Origin: Diphasiastrum complanatum
Taxonomy: Eukaryota; Streptophyta; Lycopodiopsida; Lycopodiales; Lycopodiaceae
DNA length: 64,000 bases
Direction of reading: 5' to 3'
NCBI GenBank assembly: GCA_029204225.1
Contig: MU831838.1
Coordinates: 1 to 64,000, forward strand
Each line of letters begins with the position of its first letter. Position 1 is the first letter of the stretch. A program made the position numbers and the translations under genes. The notes beneath the pieces are model-generated. The model searched no databases. It was not told where the DNA came from and was given only the letters and a program-made list of their open reading frames with translations. Below are positions 55,288 through 64,000 of the stretch, piece after piece.

Positions 55288-55810
55288 GTTTGGCTGAAGA
55301 TTGATCTATCTGCTCAACCCAACATCCAAAAACAGATTTAGATGATATCGAACAGTCTCATAAGCCAAAATAAGAAACCTGAATGCTTCCCAGATGGCAG
55401 AAAACAGGCCAAAGCAGCAAAAACAGGTCACAGAACCTAAAATCTGCCTTTCGCTCCCCTTTCAGCCTCCAACTCTGCTACTTGAGATCAACCGCAGATC
55501 CGCAAGGATAAATGTCGCAATGGCAATAAGCTCTTAGATTACCAGATCCTCCAGTCCTCCTCTAATTTTGCTGGCAGAAAAGGCAAAGGCTGCAGAATGT
55601 ACTCTGACAAAGAACCAGTAAACGACTCAACAAGGTGAAACCCACCTCTAGCGGGCCGAATAGATCGTACTCCACTCCAAAGATCGGAGCTTTCTCTCTG
55701 CGCTCCTCCTCGCGCCCGAGGAAAAAGAGACCCTCCTTCCTCTCACTTAGCAGAGGAAGAAGCAAAAGGGAGTGAGGAAAATGAGATATTTCCACAAAGT
55801 CGTTCCACTT
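55288..55810 (-). other. Probable promoter-proximal and 5' leader region of the desaturase
   Basis: The minus strand carries CT/GA-rich, leader-like sequence just upstream of the start codon. A 77-codon frame opening at 55795 has no family similarity; if transcribed, it would be an upstream frame. Very A-rich sequence (minus) lies beyond 55810. No TATA box was assigned with confidence. Confidence 0.4.
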
Positions 55811-56128
55811 TTCCTTTCCTTTTTATTTTTATTTAATTTTTAATTTTTTAAATTTATTTATGTATTTACTTTGAATTTATTTTTTATTTTTTCTCTTAAA
55901 GTTTTGAGACACCAATTGGAATGCTAAACTGGCTTGTCACAATGAATACCACACAACAAACTCGATATCCACCAAGAATACTTTACTTTCCTGTGTTCAT
56001 ATAAGCCAAACCCCACTAGTGGTGGTGGTTCACGGTGATTTTCAAGTTACATCGTGTTGTCGTGGCTTTTCAAACAACCCCCAAAGTCACCCATAAGATG
56101 ATTTTGATTCCATTACGTAAAAATTTAG

Positions 56129-56238
56129 TGATAATTATGCTTATTCTCTTACCCAAATTGATCTAAAGGCAAGCTAAAACTCAATGATAAGTATGCTTAC
56201 TCTTTTACCCAAATTGATCTAAAGACAAGCTAAAACTT
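56129..56238. repeat. Tandem duplication of about 56 bp
   Basis: Two near-identical units with GATAAnTATGCTTA and ACCCAAATTGATCTAAAG. Confidence 0.88.
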
Positions 56239-56318
56239 TACTTAAGCGATATTAACATGTTCAGTTCAAGCATTCAAGGCAACATTGTCTACAATCAATC
56301 CAAATGGTCAAAATGTGT

Positions 56319-56343
56319 TGTGTGTGTGTGTGTGTGTGTGTGT
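56319..56343. repeat. (TG)n microsatellite, about 25 bp
   Basis: A short TG run following GTGTTG. Confidence 0.95.
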
Positions 56344-56783
56344 TTGAGAATACACACAATTTTTTTTGGTGTTGTTTAATCAATTACCATTTTCTACTAT
56401 GCTCACTTTTTTATGTATTTATGTTAATGTCGTGACACTAATTTAAGGCCATTGGATGAGAGGTGCAACCATCTTCAATTACCTTATGTTTATGGTTGTG
56501 AGAGTTCCTATGAAAGAATTAGTTTGCTTGTTGTAAGAAAATGTTTGCCCTCATGGTACCTTTGATTGTTTATTATGTTATTTGAGAAGTATTCATAAAA
56601 TCTAGAAAATGCTTTTGTTATTAATACTTAAATATCTCATGTTGAAATGTTGTTTAATTGTGAGTTGTTAAATGAATGGATATATTAATTATGGTTTTAG
56701 AGTTCACGATTCTGGAAATTTTATGTATTTAATCTTAGTGAGAATTATTGTTTGATGAATTTATCAAAATAATAATATCTGAT

Positions 56784-56891
56784 CTAGCCATGTGTGGTGC
56801 GGTGGTAGAGGGTTCTTGGTGTCGGAATGACCGCCCAAGTTCAAACCCTACTTACACGTGGGTGGTTTCTAAGGAAATTTCAAAAAAAAAA
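56784..56891 (+). mobile_element. tRNA-derived SINE with A-rich tail
   Basis: An A-box-like TGGTGCGGTGGTAGAGG at about 56795-56811 and a B box, GTTCAAACC, at 56839-56847 have tRNA-like spacing. A tail of ten adenines ends at 56891. This is the layout of plant tRNA-derived SINEs. A target-site duplication was not evident. The sequence differs from the two mini-SINEs at 14847 and 60314. Confidence 0.7.
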
Positions 56892-59067
56892 CTATTTGAT
56901 AGATAAAAAATGGATGTATGGAGGACAACATGAATGACAATGTACATCAAATGAAGATGACAATCTCTTTCAAAATATTTGACATCTACAACTAATTGAG
57001 ATGATTGTCTTGAAGTATGATTGTCATCGAGTGACAACACATAAAGATAAAAGAGTGTAAGAGTACTTGTTTGTTCACCTTCTTCAAGTATAAAGCATAT
57101 AGGTCATGGCGTCAAATGTATAAGCATCAGATGTATATGGCTTTTCACCATCTTTATGAGCCTAAATTATATTTTGTAAACCCAAATTCTCATCTTCCGT
57201 GAATGTATCTTTATATTCTAAAATGCAGCTAACTAAAATGGGTCTTGAAAGTGATTTTCTAGGTTTTTGAGCCCCCAATATGATTATCTTTGTGTGGTGC
57301 ATGATGGAATTAAAAAAAAAATTAAAATAATTAAGCAATATAAGGCCTAGGCACACGCTACATTTTCTTTATCATAAAATCTCACAAAACGCACAAAAAG
57401 GCTATTCACAAATTGTCAAAATTCCTTTGCAGCCTAAGAACCATATTCTGACTTTAAAATTTAGTATTTTGTAGTCGTTTAGAGAGTGAAGCTAACACTT
57501 GGGCTTTTTCTTTTAGGACGTATGTTAGATCTTCATGAATATTAATCAATGTAAGCGCCTCCTATGCTAGGTAGCATGGTAACAAAATTTGAACATCTTT
57601 TTTTTATTTACATATTGGTAAAGCTAATGCCAATTGCGAAAAAAAAGAAAAAACGATTACACTAAATATAGTGATACTTGCCTGACATATCACGAATATA
57701 TGGAGATAGGTTCAATAAGCACATGTCTACAACATGTTCAATGCACATGGAATTACTTGATGTATATCTTTAAGATGCCTTGAGCTTGAGACATCCACAC
57801 TTCATATTATACATGACATGAATTTTTTATTGTTATGTTACCTAATAGCAAATAAAAGAAGTGAGATATACATCAATTGAGTTGTAGATACATGTTTTAC
57901 AAAACCCACATATCAAATTGAGAATTTGACGTGTCCAATCACAATTCATAGTGCCTAAGAGGACATGCATACATCATGTGGTCCCTAGAAATGAATTCCA
58001 CAAAATTCACATGTTAAATGAATTAGTTGATGTGTCCAAATTCATGTTCATTTTTGTAATGATTAAAATACTTTGTATGTTAGCCACCTTCACTAGTCAT
58101 GACAAGTTTTACATATGTTCAAGATTCAATAATGCAAAAACCATACAAGAAAAGACAAATAAATAACATGGCTACTCTATGTTGGAATTTAAAAGACCTT
58201 TGAAGCCGTTTTCCTCATATCTTCCATGGGGCTAAAATGGAAATGATCAAATAAGCCATTTAAAAGATGCTATTGTTGTTTTGTTGACTATGTATGCAAA
58301 TGTGAGTGTATCTTCACATGATTGAAATTTTGATAATGCTTTGTTTGTTATCTTGCCATCATGGTGGCTAAGACTATTGACTATCAATAGATACAACCAT
58401 TTCCAAGCATTTGAAAATAATTACAATGGGTGACTATTGACTATGACCATGTATGCACAGTCTTTGACAAAATTTGATAATCTTCACAATGGGTCCCTAT
58501 TGACAATGACCATATACAACCATTAACAAACAATTGTGAATGTACCAAAGCCAACAACCACATTCTATAAAGAGGGGACAAGCCAACAACCACTTATTTG
58601 GAGCCTAAACTTTTGGATGTACCAAGATGGGCTCTCTACTCCCTTAAGTCTCTGGGGAGCTCTTGTGAAATGCATTTACATAAGCATTTGAGCTATCTTT
58701 TGCATGCATTTGGCTTGATCTTTGCTAAGATGCAAATGCAAAGCACAATAAAAATAGACACTTTTTTTTAGTTTTGGTGGGATGAAATACTTATTGGTCT
58801 ATATAGTAGATAGTTTTTGAATTGCTAATTAATAGTATTCTTTGGAAAATTTTATGCATTAATATTCTCTTTAGGAATTTTTGGAGTGATTAAGAATAGA
58901 ATATAAGTGGAATAAAGTCATTAGAGATGGAATACATCAAAACAATCTTGGTTTTAGAAGTTCTGGCCTACAAGCCCAACAACAAATTGACACCATTTTC
59001 TAGACTACCAAATCTTTGTGCATCAACACATCCATGAATCAAAAGAAAAAGATCAATGGTTGGCACA
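56892..59067. other. Intergenic, nothing recognised
   Basis: AT-rich, with loosely repeated GACTATTGACTATGACCAT-type words near 58370-58520. No gene was recognised. Confidence 0.4.

Positions 59068-59106
<39 letters not shown>
59068..59106. repeat. (ATG)13 microsatellite
   Basis: A pure ATG run, the first part of a compound repeat region ending at 59424. Confidence 0.97.
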
Positions 59107-59153
59107 GTGATATATATAAGTTGCTAGTGTCCGTCGTTGACGGGCAATGGCGG

Positions 59154-59180
59154 ACGTGCGCACGCGCGCGCGTACATGCG
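59154..59180. repeat. 27-bp alternating purine-pyrimidine tract (Z-DNA-prone)
   Basis: The tract alternates purine and pyrimidine without a break and is rich in CG/GC steps (CGCGCGCGCG in its centre), the classic Z-DNA-forming pattern. Confidence 0.9.
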
Positions 59181-59197
59181 TTTGTGTGCGTGCCCTA

Positions 59198-60082
<885 letters not shown>

Positions 60083-61326
60083 TGTTATGTCCATGACCAG
60101 TACATATAGGATACAGTTGTTATCAGATTCTAGGGGATCCCCAGATGCCGAGCCAAGCTGAAGACACAGATTATCTCTCACCCATGACCAAGGAGGTCTC
60201 AGAAGGAGGAGAGCAGAGGAAGCTGAGAGCCGAGCATGAGAGTCGAGGATTACTAGCTAGGGTGACAGTTATTATTCATGTGAGCCTACATGGTGAATCC
60301 CAGAGAAGGAATGCTTCTTGGTTTCCAAGGGGAGGCTCGAACTTGAGACCAAAGAAACTTTGGATGTCAAAATAACCAATTGAGCCAACACCCTTGAGAA
60401 GGAATGACCATGTAGGAGCTAGTAACATTTCCTAGGCATTGTAAATAAGCGTAGACCCCCTTAAATAATTTAGAGTGAGCCACCTTTTGATGGTGACCTC
60501 TAGTGGAAGGGCAAATTCCACTTGTATTTTCCAAATTAGTGGAATTGCCACTTGGGCTCCACATTAGCAGCCTTCTTGCTTATTTAAGCCCCCCCCTCTC
60601 TTGTAAGGGAGCTTTGATTGTATTGTCAATTGCTCGAGTGAATAAAGAAGATCTTTCACGAGTTCTTGATGATTGTAAAGCTCCTTGTTCATGGCAATCT
60701 TCCTGAGTGAAATTCCTATGAGCATGTTTAGATTTCCTTTTGTGTTTGTGGATTAATTAGATTTCTTGCTTACTCTCTTGCTGGTGGAAAGTAGATGTGG
60801 ATTAACTTTCTTGTTTTTTGATTTTGTGGTTTCAGCATGCAGGTAAACTATAGAGGCTGAGATTGTGGATCTGATCTGCATACCTTCTAACAATCCTGTC
60901 CTTTATTGTTCTTGGGCATTCCAAGCATCAAGAAATGGGTGTTTCTTGATTCTTGGGCTGCTAGAATGCTGTTAAAATGCTAGTTTTCTTGTTTTTTGTT
61001 TCTTGCTGAGTAGCTTAATCTTGTCATTGCTTTGTTCCCTGATTTGGTAGATAGATTGTAGATTTGCTCCCTGATTCAGAACGTTGATCTATACTGAGCT
61101 AGGACTGGTTGCATGGCTTGTATAAGAATGTAGCTGAGTAACGTATCCGTCTCTCCCCACTGACAGTCTGGGAATACACATTGTAATCTAAGAAACACTT
61201 ATGCTTGGAAACCGTTCTAACAAGAAGACCAAACCGTAAAGAACTGTAACCAACGAAAGTAATAAAAAGAAGAAGAACGAACGATAAAAGAACCATGTTC
61301 ACACATTCAATGAGAATCTGTGAACA
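60083..61326 (+). repeat. Putative 5' LTR
   Basis: It starts TGTTATGTCCATGACCAGTA and ends TGAACA, followed after two bases by TGGCGCC, which resembles primer sites of plant gypsy-group elements. A TATTTAAG motif (about 60580) and AATAAAG (about 60641) fit an LTR promoter and polyadenylation region. The same 20-bp start recurs at 62584. Similarity beyond the first roughly 40 bases is weak, so this call is tentative. Confidence 0.4.
60314..60395 (-). mobile_element. 82-bp tRNA-derived mini-SINE, 11-bp target duplication
   Basis: Flanked by perfect GAGAAGGAATG repeats at 60303-60313 and 60396-60406. On the minus strand it has an A-box-like TGGCTCAATTGG and a B box, AGTTCGAGCC, with tRNA-like spacing, then the terminal hairpin CTTGG-AAA-CCAAG. 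It shares its 3' end and about 57 bases with the element at 14847-14910 but extends further 5', so it is the fuller copy. Confidence 0.82.
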
Positions 61327-61328
61327 TT

Positions 61329-61341
61329 TGGCGCCATTTCC
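61329..61341 (+). promoter_or_regulatory. Possible primer-binding site
   Basis: TGGCGCCATTTCC lies just after the presumed LTR end. The TGGCGCC core is common in primer sites of plant gypsy-type elements. Unproven. Confidence 0.4.
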
Positions 61342-61612
61342 ATAGCTACACAGACACTAAACTAAGCTGAACCTTTCCGATCTCTGCTGCAAAACCATCG
61401 CTCTGAAGTCTCCCACACGTATCATTAGCGAACTTGTCACTTTCATCTCGATCGACGCACAACTCCATTCTCGACCGAGGCTTCACGATCCTTTCCTAGC
61501 TGAGCTCCACGACTCACGTCTGGACCGGACAAAACCTTGTTTCATTCACCTATTGAAACTACACAATCACTCTCGACTGAACCACTACTTGCAATATCAT
61601 GTCAAGTCCTGA

Positions 61613-62195
61613 GTTAAATTTCAACCGATGCTCATCGATCAAATCTCACCCGAGCCTTTACGTTGAAATCTCAACCGGAGCATCTATTGAAATCTCAACC
61701 ATAGCCCCTTTGAAATCTCCACCGGAGCCCCTTTGAAATCTCGACCGGAGCCCCTTTGAAATCTCAACCAGAGCCTCTTTGTTAAATTTCAACCGAAGCA
61801 CTTGCTCAATTCTCAACCGGAGCCCATCGCTCACATCTCAACCAAAGCACTTGCCCAATTCTCAATCGGAGCCCATCGCTCCCATCTCAACCAAAGCACT
61901 TGCTCAATTCTCAACCGGAGCCCATCGCTCCCATCTCAACCGGAGCCCATCGCTCTTTTCTCAACTGGAGCCCATCGCTCTCATCTCAACCGAAGCCCAT
62001 CGCTCAATTCTCAACCGGAGCGCTCATTCAAATATCAACCGAAGAGACTGTATCAAATCTCAACCGAAGAGACTCTATCAAATCTCGACCGACGGGTTTT
62101 TGATCAAATCTCGACCGACGGGTTTTCGATCAAATCTCGACCGAAGGTTCTAGGTCCAATCTCGACCAAAGGGGTTCCTCACCATCTCAACCAGA
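61613..62195 (+). repeat. Tandem array of 25-bp units
   Basis: About 23 degenerate copies. In the best part (about 61800-62020) the unit is TCAACCGGAGCCCATCGCTC plus five variable bases. Because 25 is not a multiple of three, each forward frame reads a 25-residue cycle. All three forward frames stay open over a long stretch. It lies inside the putative LTR element's interior. Confidence 0.88.
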
Positions 62196-62390
62196 CCAAA
62201 TCCACGCCAGACCACAGAACTTTCAAACGACGATCAGAACTGACGCGTACAACAGACATCAAATCCGACAGCTTGAATCGACGATCTATATCCGACGTTT
62301 TTCGGAGTTATATCTGACGATCCACATGAGCCGCCAGCGGCACCACTATAAACCGTAGCAACTGCAACGAGCCTCCAACTATCGTATTCA

Positions 62391-62583
62391 CCCGCATTCA
62401 ACCGCAAATAGATTGCACCCCAACTGCATTCGCCCTTGAACCATAGTGCCCGCATTCAACCACAAACAGATCACATTCCAACCGCATCCACTGTTGAACC
62501 GTAGCATCCACATTCAACCGCAAACAGACCGCACCCCAACTGCACTCGCCCTTGAATCGCAATAGACCACATTCAACCGCACC
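62391..62583 (+). repeat. Tandem array of about 59-bp units, 3.3 copies
   Basis: Units begin at about 62391, 62449 and 62507, with a partial unit to 62583. Each contains CATTCAACCnCAAA and a CnCCTTGAA- or CTGTTGAA-like block. It ends exactly at the second TGTTATGTCC start. Confidence 0.8.
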
Positions 62584-64000
62584 TGTTATGTCCATGACCA
62601 GTAAGTAGGATTCAGTATACTCCTAGTCTTGGATACACGGTACTCCAGTAAATCAAGTTGTGATGTTGACCCGAATTAATTACAACATGATTAGCATTCC
62701 TTTTTACCTTCCAAACAAGCTATCAGACCTGTGAATTGATGGCCGGTGGCTTATGCACCATCTCCATCAAGTTTGAAGCTATTTTGACTTCTACAAATCA
62801 AGAAATCTTCGTTCTCAGCCTATATTGCATCTTAGGATCAGTATGAATGCTTCATGGAAGTCTAATTGATGGTTTAAGACTGTTGGTACATCAATTTTGA
62901 GCTTGGGGAGGTGTTTGCACGTTTTTGCATGATTTCTTCTTGTGGAAGTGCGCCCTATTATAGTTTTTCAGACACTCTGACCTCGCACGTGTGAAGCCCA
63001 GGTGGCAGGCTGATGTAACAAGCATCTTGTTCACTTGGTCTCCCTCTGTATTGAGCTTTACGCACCCAATTTGGTGTCCTGCAACCAAAGTTATGATCAT
63101 CTGAAGTTTTGCAGTTTTGTGAGTAAAATTGGCAAAATTTTGAATTGTTCTGATTGCATTCCAGTCATTTCCCTAATTTGTAGTATTGTGCTTGCATGGA
63201 TTGGTTGCATGCTGATTCTCAGAGTGGTTCTGACATGCATGAGGGATTTACAATCGATTTGAGTGGTCATACGCATGTGCTCTGACAGTTGGGTCACAAA
63301 TCAGTGTTAATGGTTGACAAATTCCGTAAAATTGAAGTTTTATACGTAAAAAATTTCGTAGTCACATTTGTGACTGATGTAGTGTGCTTTGCATGCCAGT
63401 TTGACATTGAGTTAGTAACATCAGGAATCAGACAGTGTTTCGACTTTCTCGATTCCGATTGCCTTTTAAACTAACAGTATTTTGGTCAGAATTTTTGAAT
63501 TACATAAAATAAAGCAAATTTTGGGTTTTCCAAAAAAAAAATCAAAATTTCGGTCATTTTTTCACTATCTATGGAATCAATTTAGATTAATGAATTGATT
63601 AAACTGAGTGTATCAGTCATAAATTGATCATAGTGTTTTCACTAAGTCTAAATTATTTTTTGGTGATAGATACGTTCAGATTGACAAAAAGAACCGCAAT
63701 GAATTGCCGACAGTTTTACTGTGCTGTTGTTTTTTAACTTTGGAGTTGAACTCCCAGATTGAAAGTTAAAATTTGATTTTTTCTTTTTTGTTGAATTTCC
63801 ATTTGATATTTGGAAATCAGTTACTTGTTTGATAAGTTTTCTAATCGATGTTGATCGATAGTAATCAGTCAAGTGAACGTTTGTGCAAGATACTTGTTAA
63901 ATTTGAATTAAAATTGTCAAACAATATGAAATAACCAGACTAGATGAGTGGCAATAGTATTCTTTATCTAGTCAGTAAATCTGACAAGATACAGTTCAAG
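62584..64000. other. Possible 3' LTR start, then nothing recognised
   Basis: The first 20 bases repeat the start of the putative LTR at 60083. Similarity then fades, and no clear polypurine tract precedes it. The rest is AT-rich with short frames only. Confidence 0.35.

Noticed and set aside
55562..55795. 77-codon frame upstream of the desaturase
   Set aside because: No similarity to any family; it lies in the probable leader or promoter and is at best an upstream frame.
61613..62195. CRISPR-like array
   Set aside because: Units are directly adjacent and degenerate, without unique spacers, and the DNA is plant nuclear.
61779..62317. Overlapping repeat proteins in three plus frames
   Set aside because: All three frames are equally open because of the 25-bp repeat, so there is no evidence that any one is a gene.

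Overview
The window is nuclear DNA of a land plant. The evidence is an eight-exon plastid omega-3 desaturase gene, a plant-type eIF2-beta gene, a galactose-oxidase-like gene, and abundant Ty1/copia, LINE, hAT and tRNA-derived SINE debris. Large TE-filled introns and many very long (GA)n tracts suggest a large, repeat-rich genome. A seed-free vascular plant such as a fern is my guess, with low confidence. Nothing in the window is bacterial or viral.

Layout. 1-265 holds the end of a minus-strand copia element (gag start and tRNA primer site). 2.4-26.8 kb is one plus-strand gene for eIF2-beta: nine exons, 849 coding bases spread over 23 kb. Its three long introns (3.1, 9.2 and 8.3 kb) hold LINE, copia and hAT fragments, LTR-like direct repeats, a 64-bp tRNA-derived retroposon and an internally deleted copia element. 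26.8-43.6 kb is intergenic, with long dinucleotide tracts, a solo LTR, a gag fragment, a nested inverted repeat and a possible 85-residue secreted protein. 43.84-45.44 kb is a glyoxal/galactose-oxidase-like gene broken by one frameshift and preceded by a perfect 88-bp tandem duplication. 46.2-51.1 kb is a stack of minus-strand copia remains. 52.27-55.29 kb (minus) is an intact plastid omega-3 fatty acid desaturase. 55.8-64 kb is intergenic: two kinds of tRNA-derived SINE, a compound microsatellite with Z-DNA- and triplex-prone sequence, and a putative LTR element carrying 25-bp and about 59-bp tandem arrays.

The three host genes are unrelated in function: translation initiation, extracellular copper-radical oxidation, and plastid trienoic lipid synthesis. 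I see no operon-like or cluster logic. I saw no convincing novel multi-gene system. The best leads are the two very short tRNA-derived retroposons with target-site duplications, the partial exon duplication in eIF2-beta, the A12 tract in the desaturase coding sequence, the oxidase frameshift, and the 25-bp array open in all three forward frames. Exon boundaries were assigned by hand from splice sites, phase and protein-family similarity.
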